Shown: in pieces, positions 18,341 through 27,122 of the stretch
How positions within the stretch are numbered: the first letter of the stretch is position 1
Layout of the letters: each line of letters begins with the position of its first letter
NCBI GenBank assembly: GCA_035274465.1
Contig: DATEOF010000190.1
Location: 138,407 to 202,406, forward strand
DNA from: JADGRF01 sp035274465
GTDB taxonomy: Bacteria > Myxococcota_A > Polyangia > Polyangiales > JAFGIB01
Length of the DNA stretch: 64,000 nt
Reading direction: 5' to 3'
The notes under the pieces: model-generated
The model's database searches: none
What the model was told of the DNA's origin: nothing
What the model saw: only the letters and a program-made list of their open reading frames with translations
Translations under genes and position numbers: made by a program

Positions 18341-19393
18341 TCACAGCGGCGCGAACTGCAGCACGGTCTTGACGTCGCCTTCGCCGCTACGCTCGAATGC
18401 CTCGGCGAAGCGCTCGAACGGGACGACGCGGGTGATCAACTGGTTCAACCATGCCGGCGAGGCCTGCTCGAGCGCGGCGCAGCCGGCCGCGTAGTGGCGC
18501 CGGTTCGCGTTCACCGAGCCGACGATCACGGCGTTCTCCAGCACCAGCTCGTTGTTCAACGCCGCCGCCTTCAGCTGCACGATGTGTCTGCCGCTCGAGA
18601 CCCCCGCGAGGCACACCACGCCGTTGGGCGCGGTGCTCGACAGGGCGTCCACGGCGAGTCCCGCTGCGCCGGTGCACTCCACGATCACATCCACGTGCCC
18701 GCGCAACCGTAGCAACCCCTCGGTATGATAGGTCGCGCCGAGCGCACGCACGAGCTCCGGCTTCGGTCCGGTCCGGGCACGGTCCAGCACCTGCAGCTCG
18801 TAGCCGCGCTGCCGCCCCATCAAACACGCCAAGAGACCGATCGGCCCAGCGCCGGTGATCAACACGCGTGCCGGCTTCCAGACCGAGCGCTGCACGATCC
18901 GATCGATCTGTTCCCAGGCCTTGGCGACGACGCTCGCCGGCTCGAGCAGCACACCGCACAACCCGAGTGCATCCGGGACGCGGTAGGCGAACTCGGGCTC
19001 GAGCTGAAAGCGTTGGCTGCCGAAGCCGTGGCGCTGTTTGATGCCGCGCTCCGTGTAGCCTCCGTTCTCGCACATGTCCCATTCGCCCGCTGCGCAGCTT
19101 CGACAGGGCTGCGGATCGGGGCGCCGCACGATGCCCACGACCAGCTCACCCGCGCGAAACCCGGAGCCTTTGGGGGCGGTGTGCACACGGCCGAGCGACT
19201 CGTGTCCCACCACCAAGAAATCGCTGCCCGAAGGCGCCTCACCGTAGTTGCCCGCGCGGATCTCGCGATCGGTGCCGCAAATGCCGAGGGCCAGCGCGTC
19301 CACCAGCAGCTGGTCAGCGGACGGCGGCGGCTCTGTGACGTCCTGCAGCCGTAGACTGTCAGCCGTGTGCGGTGTGACGACGAGTGCTTTCAT
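18341..19393 (-). CDS. Glucose 1-dehydrogenase-type zinc alcohol dehydrogenase (MDR family)
   Basis: A 350-aa medium-chain dehydrogenase. The catalytic zinc region is ALGICGTDREIRAGNYG and VVGHESLGRV, with a three-Cys structural zinc loop CRSCAAGEWDMC and then GGYTERGIKQRHGFGSQRF. The NAD(P) motif is VLITGAGPIGLLACLMG. The C-terminal part (NNELVLENAVIVGSVNANRRHY) matches the glucose-dehydrogenase C-terminal signature where NxNR contacts sugar and cofactor. Glucose or another aldose is therefore the likely substrate. ATG 19393 overlaps the stop of the aconitase gene by ATGA, so the two are translated together. Confidence 0.82.
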   Translation of the reverse strand: MKALVVTPHTADSLRLQDVTEPPPSADQLLVDALALGICGTDREIRAGNYGEAPSGSDFLVVGHESLGRVHTAPKGSGFRAGELVVGIVRRPDPQPCRSCAAGEWDMCENGGYTERGIKQRHGFGSQRFQLEPEFAYRVPDALGLCGVLLEPASVVAKAWEQIDRIVQRSVWKPARVLITGAGPIGLLACLMGRQRGYELQVLDRARTGPKPELVRALGATYHTEGLLRLRGHVDVIVECTGAAGLAVDALSSTAPNGVVCLAGVSSGRHIVQLKAAALNNELVLENAVIVGSVNANRRHYAAGCAALEQASPAWLNQLITRVVPFERFAEAFERSGEGDVKTVLQFAPL

Positions 19394-21330
19394 GGTTCCC
19401 CTCGGTCGGCCAGCGCCCGCAGCGCGCCCCCCTGCTCGATGCAACCGATTTGGCGTTCGGACAGATCGTGCACGAGCCGTAACTCGCGCTCGGCCACCTT
19501 CGCGCGGAGCGGCTGCTTCGCACGCAGCGCGGCGCGCAGGTTCGAGAACCGGAGCACATCGCCCGCTTGCAGCTGCGCGTAGTCCTGCTCGTCCTCGAAC
19601 CTCAGCGGCAACACGCCGAAGTTCACGAGGTTCTGGCGGTGGATGCGCGCGAACGAGCGCGCGATCACGACACGCAAGCCGAGTGAGCGAGGCGCCAGCG
19701 CTGCGTGCTCCCGGCTCGACCCCTGACCGTAGTTCTTTCCGCCCACGATCGCGTGGGGCCCCGCCTGCTCGGCGCGCGCCGCGTACGTCTTGTCGATCGC
19801 GAGGAAGCAAAACTGCGCGATGCGCTGGATGTTGCTGCGAAACGGCAGCACGTTCGCCCCGGCCGACAGGATTTCGTCGGTCGAGATGTCGTCGCCGACC
19901 TTCAACAGGATCGATAGCTCGAGCGTGTCCGGCAACGCGTCGAAGCGCGGCAGGCTCTGAATGTTCGGGCCTTTGACCAGCGACACGCGCCGCGCGACGG
20001 CGCTCGAGTCGGGTGCGAGCAGCAAGTGCCGCACCTGCCGCGCGACCTTCGGGGCGTAGCGCGGCACCGCGCATGCAGGCTGCCCGAACGAGCGCGGATC
20101 GGTGATCACGCCGCGCAGCGCGGAGGCAGTCGCGGTCTCCGGGCTGCACAGCCACACGCGATCGTCGTCGCTCCCGGAGCGGCCGGGAAAGTTGCGCGGC
20201 ACCGTTCGCAAGCTGTTGCGCGCAGTGCCCGGGGCTTGCCCCATTCCGATGCAGCCGTTGCAGCCGGTCTGATGCAAGCGCGCACCTGCCTCGAGCAACG
20301 TCGCCAGCATCCCGGAGCGCGTGAGCTCGAGCAGCGTCGCGCGCGTGGCCGGGTTGATGTCGAACGAGACGTGCTCGGGGATACGCTTGCCCTCCACCAT
20401 GCGCGCGGCGATCGCGATGTCGCGCAAGCCGGGATTCGCGGACGATCCCAGGTACGCTTGATGAATCGCCTCACCCAGGACCTCTCGCACGGGCACCACG
20501 TTGCCGGGGCTGGACGGCTTCGCGATCAAGGGTTCCAGTTGGTCGAGCGCGATCTCGTCTTCGAAGTCATACCGCGCGTCCGGATCGGCGTGGAGCTCCT
20601 TCCAGGCGTCCTCGCGACCGACGTTGGCCAAGAACTCGCGCGTGCGGGTGTCCGAGGGGAACACACTCGTCGTCGCGCCGAGCTCCGCCCCCATGTTCGC
20701 GATCACGTGCCGGTCCCAGGCGTCGAGCTCTTCGACGCCCGGGCCGTGGTACTCGAGGATGCGGTGCAAGCCGCCCGAGACTCCGTGTCGCCGCAGCAGC
20801 TCGAGGATCACGTCCTTGGCACTGACCCATGGCGTCAGTCGGCCCGTCAGCTTCACGCCCCAGATCGCCGGCGTGGGCACGAAGAACGGCTCGCCCGCCA
20901 TCGCGAGCGCGACCTCGAGCCCGCCCGCGCCGATCGCCAACATGCCGATCGCTCCGGCTGCACAGGTGTGACTATCAGAGCCGAGCAAGCTCGCCCCAGG
21001 CACGCCAAAGCTCTCCATGTGGACCGGATGACTCACTCCCTGCCCGGGACGACTGAACCACACCCCATAGCGCCGACACGCGCTCAACAAGAACAGATGA
21101 TCGTCTGCGTTCTTGAAGTCTGTCTGCAGCAGGTTGTGGTCGACATACTGCGCAGACAGTCGTGTCCGGACCTGCGACACGCCCAGACGCTCGAGCTCCA
21201 GCATCACCAGCGTGCCCGTCGCGTCTTGCGTCAGCGTCTGCTCGATCCGCAAGCCCACCTCGGCGCCCGGCGAGAGCGTTCCGGAAACGACATGGGCTGC
21301 CAGCAGCTTCTGCGCGACGTTTTGCGGCAC
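19390..21330 (-). CDS. acnA: Aconitate hydratase, compact ~645-aa type
   Basis: A 646-aa [4Fe-4S] hydro-lyase that converts citrate to isocitrate. VPQNVAQKLLAAHVVSG is the usual N-terminus, then LLGSDSHTCAAGAIGMLAIG and GMLATLLEAGA followed by TGCNGCIGMGQAPG, whose two Cys are cluster ligands. The swivel domain has GDDISTDEILSAG and GKNYGQGSSREHAALAPRSLG. GTG 21330 was chosen: GGGAGA lies six bases upstream, and it gives the family length, whereas ATG 21471 adds 47 unrelated residues. The upstream region is shared with the divergent PDZ protein gene at 21502. The aldose dehydrogenase gene overlaps its stop. Confidence 0.9.
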   Translation of the reverse strand: MPQNVAQKLLAAHVVSGTLSPGAEVGLRIEQTLTQDATGTLVMLELERLGVSQVRTRLSAQYVDHNLLQTDFKNADDHLFLLSACRRYGVWFSRPGQGVSHPVHMESFGVPGASLLGSDSHTCAAGAIGMLAIGAGGLEVALAMAGEPFFVPTPAIWGVKLTGRLTPWVSAKDVILELLRRHGVSGGLHRILEYHGPGVEELDAWDRHVIANMGAELGATTSVFPSDTRTREFLANVGREDAWKELHADPDARYDFEDEIALDQLEPLIAKPSSPGNVVPVREVLGEAIHQAYLGSSANPGLRDIAIAARMVEGKRIPEHVSFDINPATRATLLELTRSGMLATLLEAGARLHQTGCNGCIGMGQAPGTARNSLRTVPRNFPGRSGSDDDRVWLCSPETATASALRGVITDPRSFGQPACAVPRYAPKVARQVRHLLLAPDSSAVARRVSLVKGPNIQSLPRFDALPDTLELSILLKVGDDISTDEILSAGANVLPFRSNIQRIAQFCFLAIDKTYAARAEQAGPHAIVGGKNYGQGSSREHAALAPRSLGLRVVIARSFARIHRQNLVNFGVLPLRFEDEQDYAQLQAGDVLRFSNLRAALRAKQPLRAKVAERELRLVHDLSERQIGCIEQGGALRALADRGEP

Positions 21331-21501
21331 ACAGATCTCCCTGCATCCCACGTGCCGCACACGGAACTGGTCCCGATCCGGCAACCAAGCCGGCTTCCAC
21401 CTCGACCAAGTGTGGCGAGATCGCACTCCGCGCACGTTCTTCCCGCCACACAGCTCCGACCGCTTGCACAACGTCGCGGCTGGGAGGATCTTGAGCTCGA
21501 G

Positions 21502-22224
21502 ATGCTCGTTCGCTTGCGAGGACCGGCGTTCTGGCTGGCGTGTGCGGCGCTACTATCGTGTCCCACGCTCGCCAGCGCGCAAGCGTGCAGCCCAGAGCTG
21601 CAGGCGCAAGTCCGACTGACCGGCACGATCTACGATGATCGACACCCCGAACGCTCGTTGGCGATCCTCGGTGGCTCGAGCGCGCGCAAAGCGGTCTACC
21701 GTTGCGGTTCGCGCTGGGGGCAGCTGCAAATCCTCGAAGTGCACCCGCGCGCGGTGCTGGTCGCCAGCGCCAGCGACGGACCTTGCTGGCTACGCATGAC
21801 GCGACCCGCCGCGCGACCCGGCACCCCTGCGCCGCCGCCGCGCACGACGCGCAGGAACGCGTTCTCGAGCACCGAGCTCGAGCACAGCATCCAGAAGGTT
21901 CAATCCAACGTCTATCGTGTCGATCGGTCTCTACTCGAACGCGCCTTCTCGCGTGCCAGCGCACTCGCAAGCTCGACCCGCACCCGCACCATCCAGCAGC
22001 ACGGCGCGGCGGTCGGGTTGATGCTCACGCGCATCGCATCGGGGGGCCTGTTCGAGTCGCTCGGCTTGAAGCGCGGGGACACGCTCAAGACGCTCAACGG
22101 TTTCCAGGTCGCGAGCGTCGAGGGCATGCTCAAAGCCAAGACGCAGCTCACCGCAGCACCGCGTCTCAGCCTCGCGCTCGTGCGCGGCGGCCGACAGATG
22201 ACGATCGAATACCGCCTGTACTAA
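21502..22224 (+). CDS. GspC-like PDZ-domain secretion protein
   Basis: A 240-aa protein with an N-terminal hydrophobic signal (PAFWLACAALLSCPTLASA). A Cys-containing module follows (LQAQVRLTGTIYDDRHPERS then LAILGGSSARKAVY), like the homology region of type II secretion GspC. The C-terminal part is a PDZ-like unit: GLMLTRIASGGLFESLGLKR, GDTLKTLNGF and VEGMLKAKTQL. This matches the stand-alone GspC-like proteins of myxobacteria. No other secretion genes flank it. ATG 21502 begins the signal. Its promoter must lie within the 171 bp shared with aconitase. A periplasmic protease adaptor is an alternative. Confidence 0.72.
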   Translation: MLVRLRGPAFWLACAALLSCPTLASAQACSPELQAQVRLTGTIYDDRHPERSLAILGGSSARKAVYRCGSRWGQLQILEVHPRAVLVASASDGPCWLRMTRPAARPGTPAPPPRTTRRNAFSSTELEHSIQKVQSNVYRVDRSLLERAFSRASALASSTRTRTIQQHGAAVGLMLTRIASGGLFESLGLKRGDTLKTLNGFQVASVEGMLKAKTQLTAAPRLSLALVRGGRQMTIEYRLY

Positions 22225-22233
22225 GAGCTCGCG

Positions 22234-22437
22234 TCAAACCCAGGCAGCGTTGAACACGAGGCGATCCTCGATACGGCCGCCGTTCGCGACATGGACGACC
22301 ACCGAGCGCCCGGCACCGAGCTTGATGCCCGCGCCGATCACGCCGCAGGCGCCGGAGTGCGCCTGCCCGTTGTTCCGCAGCGAGTTGAGCGAGCACTGTA
22401 ACAACCTACTCCTCACTTGCGTCACTCGCCCAAGCAC
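22234..22437 (-). CDS. Short ORF or 3' fragment, strong coding bias
   Basis: Reading from GTG 22437, 67 codons end at 22234. The last 45 or so (NNGQAHSGACGVIGAGIKLG and on to LVFNAAWV) have almost all G/C third positions, which is strong coding evidence. The first 20 look non-coding. It may be the surviving 3' end of a lost gene or a small protein with a misjudged start. I recognise no family; Gly-rich alternating strands suggest a beta structure. It sits 10 bp from the PDZ gene stop on the opposite strand. Confidence 0.35.
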   Translation of the reverse strand: MLGRVTQVRSRLLQCSLNSLRNNGQAHSGACGVIGAGIKLGAGRSVVVHVANGGRIEDRLVFNAAWV

Positions 22438-22452
22438 AGCGAACTGTGCGTC

Positions 22453-22884
22453 TCACACCGCGCGCAACAAGGCCCGCACGGGACCCAGGAGGATCTTGAG
22501 CGCGACATTGCCGAGATCGAAGTAGTCGCGCCACAACACGATCTTGCCGTCGCGCACCTCGAACGTTCCGCAGACCCAGAACTCCACGTCCATCCACTTC
22601 GCGCGGAGACCATCGGTCCGCTCGGTCAGCACCACGCCGCCGCGCTCGGCGATGTGATGCATCCGCACGTCGAACACGCCCGGCATGCTGTAGAACTGCC
22701 GCAACCTGCGCTCCACCGCGAGCCGCCCGCGATCGGGCGGAAACGGCACGTTCTGATACACGATGTCGTCGCTGATCAACGCAGAGGCGCGCGCGATGTC
22801 CTTGGCGCAACCCGCGTCGAAGAATGCCTCGACGACCTGGATCGGACTCTGCGTCGGACTGGTATGGATTTGAGGTTCTTGCAT
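22453..22884 (-). CDS. Limonene-1,2-epoxide hydrolase-like NTF2-fold protein
   Basis: A 143-aa protein. SPIQVVEAFFDAGCAKDIAR starts the cone fold and NVPFPPDRGRLAVERRL follows. VVLTERTDGLRAKW and CGTFEVRDGKIVLWRDYFDL are the limonene-epoxide-hydrolase signature, in which the Asp-Arg-Asp catalytic set comes from the TER-D and WRDYFD segments. Hydrolysis of a small epoxide is the family expectation; the substrate is unknown. ATG 22884 was used since the fold begins soon after. It lies 46 bp downstream of the Gly-rich lipoprotein gene on the same strand, possibly the last gene of the kinase operon. Confidence 0.78.
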   Translation of the reverse strand: MQEPQIHTSPTQSPIQVVEAFFDAGCAKDIARASALISDDIVYQNVPFPPDRGRLAVERRLRQFYSMPGVFDVRMHHIAERGGVVLTERTDGLRAKWMDVEFWVCGTFEVRDGKIVLWRDYFDLGNVALKILLGPVRALLRAV

Positions 22885-22930
22885 GCGGCGCAGTGTTGCG
22901 CAGGTCGGACGCGCGGACAATACCGTGCGC

Positions 22931-24013
22931 TCAGCTCTTCGGCGCTTCAACGAGCAACTCGTAGTTGTCCGCGCTACGCAGCGCACCGTACAGCTCGTAA
23001 CGACAGACATTCATTTGCACTTGCCCCGCATGATCGCCGGTGCTCGTCACGCGTGGTTTTTCCGTGGGGACGGCGACTTCGTGCGCGCGGCACACCAATA
23101 CACCAGCGAGCCGCACGGCATTGTTGGGCAGCGTCTGACTGCCGGAATGCGTTTGCCACATCAGGCACGACGCGGACTTGACTGTCAGGATCCGCACGTC
23201 GATGTCGCGTTCATATGCGCCGTTGGGCCCCGGCATGTAACAGCCGTCACCGTAGTTGCCGAAGATCGCCTTGCCTGGCCCAAACTCGCCGAGGCAGACG
23301 TAGTGCGGGACGGGGAGCGTCATGTCATCGCGAGTTTCCATGCTGGCGACGAACGCACCCGGCGGCGGTTGTGCCGGAGGCTTGGTGCTCTGCACGGGAC
23401 CGAGCTCGTAGCACGCGCCGGTTCCCGCAGCGCCCATGCCCGCACCACCCATGCCCGCACCGCCTGTGCCCCCACCGCCCGGCATCCCGGCACTAGCGCT
23501 CGATCCCGCATTGCCCATGCCGGATCGGCCTCCTCCACCCTCCATCGCGGCACCGCCTGTGCCGCTCATCCCCGCACCACCCATTCCCGCACCACCCATG
23601 CCACTCATACCGCCCACTCCGCCATCCGCCATGCCGGATGCGCCAGCGGCGGGCTCCTCTCCCGCATGACCAGCCGCGCCGCTCACGCCCTCAGCTCCGG
23701 CGCCGGACATGCCGCCCGTCCCCGCAGCACGCACTCCGTTGCCACCCGAAGTCCCCGAGTCTGACATACCGCCGGAACCCACCGTGTGAGCAGCAGCGCC
23801 GCCGCCGTCAGCTGCGGCTCCGCCGCTGCCTCCGCCCTCCGAACCGGACATTCCTCCAGTACCCGTCGATGGCATGCCACCCTTGCCGCCCTCACGCTCG
23901 GGCTCGTCGCCGCCATCGGCGGTCTGGGCACTTTTGATCGAGTGGTCGGGAAAACAGCTCGTGCCCGCCACGACCACAGCCCACAAGACCCGGTGCAGCA
24001 CTCGGCTTCGCAC
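22931..24013 (-). CDS. Lipoprotein with long Gly/Met/Ser stalk
   Basis: A 360-aa lipoprotein. The signal RVLHRVLWAVVVAGTSC gives Cys 20. Residues about 40-205 are low complexity: repeats such as GGMSG, GGAGM and GMGGAGM form a flexible stalk. The globular C-terminal part (from about 207) is Cys-containing, with VPHYVCLGEFGPGKAIFGNY, DGCYMPGPNGAYERDIDV and VLVCRAHEVAVP. GTG 24013 has AGGAGG seven bases upstream, an excellent ribosome site. It starts 15 bp after the TPR gene stop, so it belongs to the kinase-TPR unit. Function unknown; a surface-displayed sensor domain is one possibility. Confidence 0.78.
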   Translation of the reverse strand: MRSRVLHRVLWAVVVAGTSCFPDHSIKSAQTADGGDEPEREGGKGGMPSTGTGGMSGSEGGGSGGAAADGGGAAAHTVGSGGMSDSGTSGGNGVRAAGTGGMSGAGAEGVSGAAGHAGEEPAAGASGMADGGVGGMSGMGGAGMGGAGMSGTGGAAMEGGGGRSGMGNAGSSASAGMPGGGGTGGAGMGGAGMGAAGTGACYELGPVQSTKPPAQPPPGAFVASMETRDDMTLPVPHYVCLGEFGPGKAIFGNYGDGCYMPGPNGAYERDIDVRILTVKSASCLMWQTHSGSQTLPNNAVRLAGVLVCRAHEVAVPTEKPRVTSTGDHAGQVQMNVCRYELYGALRSADNYELLVEAPKS

Positions 24014-24028
24014 GGTTTGTCCTCCTGG

Positions 24029-25030
24029 TCAGAGCCGCCCCTGCACGGATATCCACGCTGCATCCGGCCCTGCACCCATTGCGATCGGCCGCTCTTCCCG
24101 CTCCGGGGCGGTAAACCAGAGCACGATTCCACCCACCAGCAGCGAGCCGCTGATCACGAACGCAACCCTGGCGCGCGCAGCGTTGTCTTGAATCGTGTCC
24201 TCGAGCTCGTTGTTGCGTCGCGCGCATTCTGGGTTGGGTGGATCGCAAGCCCTGTAGATCGGATCCTGCTCGTGCGAAGCACTCTGCGCCGCGATGAAGA
24301 AGCCGGTCGCGAATCCGGCAGCGACCAAGCCGGCGCCGCCGAGCGAATACGCCACGATGCGCTGCACATCGGGCCCGGAATCCCGTACCAGAGGAGGCGG
24401 CGCGAACGGAGGTTTCGGAGCAGTGCTGGAAACTGGCTCGGGCTCCGCCATCACAGGCGCGAGCGCAGGTACATTGATCGAGACGCGCAGCGGCTCGGCA
24501 TCGATCACGTACTCGTGCTCCCAGCTCTGCTTCTCGGCCGCGGAGACGACCCAACGATGCGTTCCAGGCGCAACTGCGAGCGTTCGAGTCCAGCGATCGG
24601 GCGGCACTGGTGCACCATCGTGCTCGATCGAGAGCCCAGACAGGTCGCGCTGCGCGAACGTCAGCGCAACGAGCGAAATGCGCGGTTCGAGTGCAGCCGC
24701 CCGGCGCTGCGCGATCGTTTCGCGCGCGTCTGGTTGACCCTGCTGGCTCCGTTCGGCAGCCAACAGGCGTGCATCTTGAAACCGGTTCCAAGCGTCCGCG
24801 AGCCGACCTACCTTTTCATAGCAATAGGCCAGGTGAAGCAAGGCACCAAGCTGCGGATCGAGCGCCAAGCTTCGTTCGAGCTTTGTACACGCATCGGCGT
24901 AATCCCCCGCGACGATCTGGGCCCGCGCTTGGTCGAAGAGTTCCTGGGCTTGTGGATTGTCTCCAACTGCCTGCGCACGGAGCGGGCCTGTGTAGATCGA
25001 CAAGAGCGCCACGAGGCATGCGGTACGCAC
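24029..25030 (-). CDS. Exported TPR/PEGA-like protein with two membrane helices
   Basis: A 333-aa protein. A signal (CLVALLSIYTGPLRAQA) is followed by TPR-like helices AQELFDQARAQIVAGDYADA and LGALLHLAYCYEKVGRLADA. A PEGA-like beta section follows (DLSGLSIEHDGAPVPPDRWT, HRWVVSAAEKQSWEHEY), then a Pro-rich linker and two hydrophobic helices (IVAYSLGGAGLVAAGFATGF, VAFVISGSLLVGGIVLWF). This architecture commonly accompanies Ser/Thr kinases in Polyangia. The GTG start overlaps the kinase stop by one base (TAGTG), giving translational coupling. Role inferred: periplasmic partner or readout of the kinase. Confidence 0.78.
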   Translation of the reverse strand: MRTACLVALLSIYTGPLRAQAVGDNPQAQELFDQARAQIVAGDYADACTKLERSLALDPQLGALLHLAYCYEKVGRLADAWNRFQDARLLAAERSQQGQPDARETIAQRRAAALEPRISLVALTFAQRDLSGLSIEHDGAPVPPDRWTRTLAVAPGTHRWVVSAAEKQSWEHEYVIDAEPLRVSINVPALAPVMAEPEPVSSTAPKPPFAPPPLVRDSGPDVQRIVAYSLGGAGLVAAGFATGFFIAAQSASHEQDPIYRACDPPNPECARRNNELEDTIQDNAARARVAFVISGSLLVGGIVLWFTAPEREERPIAMGAGPDAAWISVQGRL

Positions 25031-26466
25031 TACTTGCGACCTCCGAGCTCATCCAGTTCGAGCTGCGCCAAATTCACTGGCCGCGCCTCGGGCTGCTGCG
25101 CAGCAGCGGCGTTCGCGACATGCTGCACGCGCGGCTTGCGCTGCGCGGCGGGAACTCCCGGTCGCTGGCTCTGTTCGGGCGCCTGAAACTCGACCACCGG
25201 CTCATCCCTGGCGCGCGCCGGCGCGGTCACGGCGTTCGGCAACCCAAGCACCGGAACGACCGTATCGACGAGTCGCTCCGGGACGACGATGACTGCCTTC
25301 GGTGCGTCGGCATTTGTCGCGCTCTCTGGGCGGCCGGAGACGTGGTTGGAACCAGGCAACACGCGTGCGCCACCGAGTGCCGTGATGCCGGCAACCAGGG
25401 CGATGCCCGCCGCAAGCAGTCCGGCACGCACCGCGAACACACGACGGCGGCTCGCGCCCGGCGGCGTACTGGCATGGGCTGAAGCCGGACGCGCCTGGAC
25501 GGCAGGTTCCGGCACGACTGCGGCGTGGACACGGAGCACTCGAGCCGCACGTTCCGCATGAACCACGGCCGACGGCGACGCGTACTCGGCGAGCGCCTGA
25601 GCGAGCTGAGCGACATCGTCGAAGCGCCGGTTCCGGTCCTTCTCCAAACAACGCGAGACGATGCGCTCCAACCCTCTTGGAACCTCGTCGCGACTGGCTC
25701 GCAGCGACGGCGCCGCGCCGATCGCAACCTTCACGGCCAACTCGGGGAAGGTCTCTGCGACGAAGGGACACGAACCGACTAGCAGCTCGTACAAGATCAC
25801 GCCGAGCGACCATATATCCGTCCTGGCGTCGATGCTCTTGGACGAGTTCATCTGCTCCGGCGACATATAGAGCGGCGACCCGAGGATCGAGGAGGACCCT
25901 GTGATGCTGTGGCTAAAACCGACGCCGGTACGCCACATCAACTTGGACATCCCGAAGTCGAGGATCTTGATCGCGATCACACCATCCGAACGCCGAGCGC
26001 AGAACACGTTGGAGGGCTTGAGATCGCGATGCACGATGCCGAGCGCGTGTGCCTCCGCGATCCCTTCACAGGCCTCCAACATGAACTGGACGGCCTGCAC
26101 GACGGGCAAGCGACCCTGCACCCTGAGCAGGCTCGCCAGATCCATGCCGTCGAGGTACTCCATGACGAGGAACACCGTGCCGTTCGGTAACTCTCCGACA
26201 TCGATCACGCGCACGACGTGTTCGCTCTTGATCCGTGCAGTAGTCCACGCTTCGCGCGCAAACCGAGGTTTTGCCTCTGGATCTCGCTCGACGCCGGGCA
26301 ACAAGAACTTCAGCGCAACGGGTTCGGCGAGCTGCACGTGCTCCGCGGCGACGACCACGCCCATGCCGCCCGCCCCGAGTACCCGCTGGACGCGATAGCG
26401 GCCGGCTAACAACGCCCCGGGACATACCTCGAGCGGAACTTGACGGGACTCCGCGACCGTGTCCAC
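25030..26466 (-). CDS. Transmembrane Ser/Thr protein kinase (PknB-like)
   Basis: A 478-aa Hanks-type kinase. The Gly loop is VLGAGGMGVVVAAEH and the Lys subdomain VALKFL. The catalytic loop HRDLKPSN is near residue 145, DFGMSK near 170 and SPEQ after it. IWSLGVILYELLVGSCPF and CLEKDRNRRFDD complete the fold (about residues 15-280). A Pro/Ala linker leads to one membrane helix (AVRAGLLAAGIALVAGITAL, about 345-365) and an external Pro/Gln-rich tail of about 110 residues. GTG 26466 was preferred because a G-rich ribosome site lies just before it; an ATG at 26538 would add 24 residues. It heads a unit with the TPR and Gly-stalk lipoprotein genes. Confidence 0.88.
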   Translation of the reverse strand: MDTVAESRQVPLEVCPGALLAGRYRVQRVLGAGGMGVVVAAEHVQLAEPVALKFLLPGVERDPEAKPRFAREAWTTARIKSEHVVRVIDVGELPNGTVFLVMEYLDGMDLASLLRVQGRLPVVQAVQFMLEACEGIAEAHALGIVHRDLKPSNVFCARRSDGVIAIKILDFGMSKLMWRTGVGFSHSITGSSSILGSPLYMSPEQMNSSKSIDARTDIWSLGVILYELLVGSCPFVAETFPELAVKVAIGAAPSLRASRDEVPRGLERIVSRCLEKDRNRRFDDVAQLAQALAEYASPSAVVHAERAARVLRVHAAVVPEPAVQARPASAHASTPPGASRRRVFAVRAGLLAAGIALVAGITALGGARVLPGSNHVSGRPESATNADAPKAVIVVPERLVDTVVPVLGLPNAVTAPARARDEPVVEFQAPEQSQRPGVPAAQRKPRVQHVANAAAAQQPEARPVNLAQLELDELGGRK

Positions 26467-26793
26467 TCGCCCCCCCAAACTCGAATTAAGAAACCAACCA
26501 ACTATCCCACAAACCATGTGCGACGCCAGTGCGCACATGAGCTGTTAGGCGACGACACCCATGATCCAAGTCACATTGCGAGCCCGGGACCACGGAGGTC
26601 GTGTTCGTCGACGTATTCGTACCGTCACCCGAACGATCCGGACCAACTAGCTCCGGTTCTCGATGCGTTCCTCATGACAGTCAGAATAGCCGAGCATTCG
26701 AAACTGCTCAGTAGTGAAGCGAGTCACATCCGTCCGTGACCCTCGACGTTACACGTAGCCGACCGATCCGCTGTCAACGAGACGGAGGCGAGC
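26467..26793. other. Gene-free stretch upstream of the kinase gene
   Basis: No frame with coding bias was seen on either strand. It must hold the kinase promoter (minus strand). It has lower GC than its surroundings and several stop codons in every frame. Confidence 0.5.
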
Positions 26794-27011
26794 ATGCAAC
26801 GCGATGTGAGCCGTGACGGGTGGAAGAACCGGCTGCGGTACGGTAGCCTGGACAGTCTCCGCGATCGCAGGTACTTCGCCCGACACTTGCCCGAGTCGGT
26901 CGTGTGATCAAGTGGTTCACCGACGGCTTCTTACTCACTGGCGCTGGTCTGCCGCTACTGAGCGAGCACGTCTACGACGATGGCACCTTCTCGAAGCTCG
27001 GGCTCGAGTAG
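26794..27011 (+). pseudogene. Two touching short ORFs, probable frameshifted gene remnant
   Basis: ATG 26794 has GGAGG five bases upstream and opens a 37-aa frame ending TGA 26905-26907. A GTG at 26904 opens a second frame of 35 aa (IKWFTDGFLLTGAGLPLLSE and on to FSKLGLE) with good codon bias. Reading both as one protein needs one frameshift near 26904. I recognise no family. The stretch lies just before another decayed coding segment, so this interval looks like a graveyard of one or more genes. Confidence 0.4.
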
Positions 27012-27122
27012 ATGGCACAGACCGAATGCCTCGGCGATCTGGCGGCGTGCAACGTCAGTAGCGGTGATCGACTGCTCGTCTGCATGACGCAACGACGCGA
27101 TGCACCGATCCCGCCCGAGTGA

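Noticed and set aside
20026..21501. Plus-strand frame running into the PDZ protein gene
   Set aside because: It is antisense to aconitase; the signal peptide and domain only begin at 21502.
23400..23900. Repetitive tract that might be taken for a CRISPR or tandem repeat array
   Set aside because: It is the coding sequence of a Gly/Met stalk; there is no constant repeat with unique spacers.
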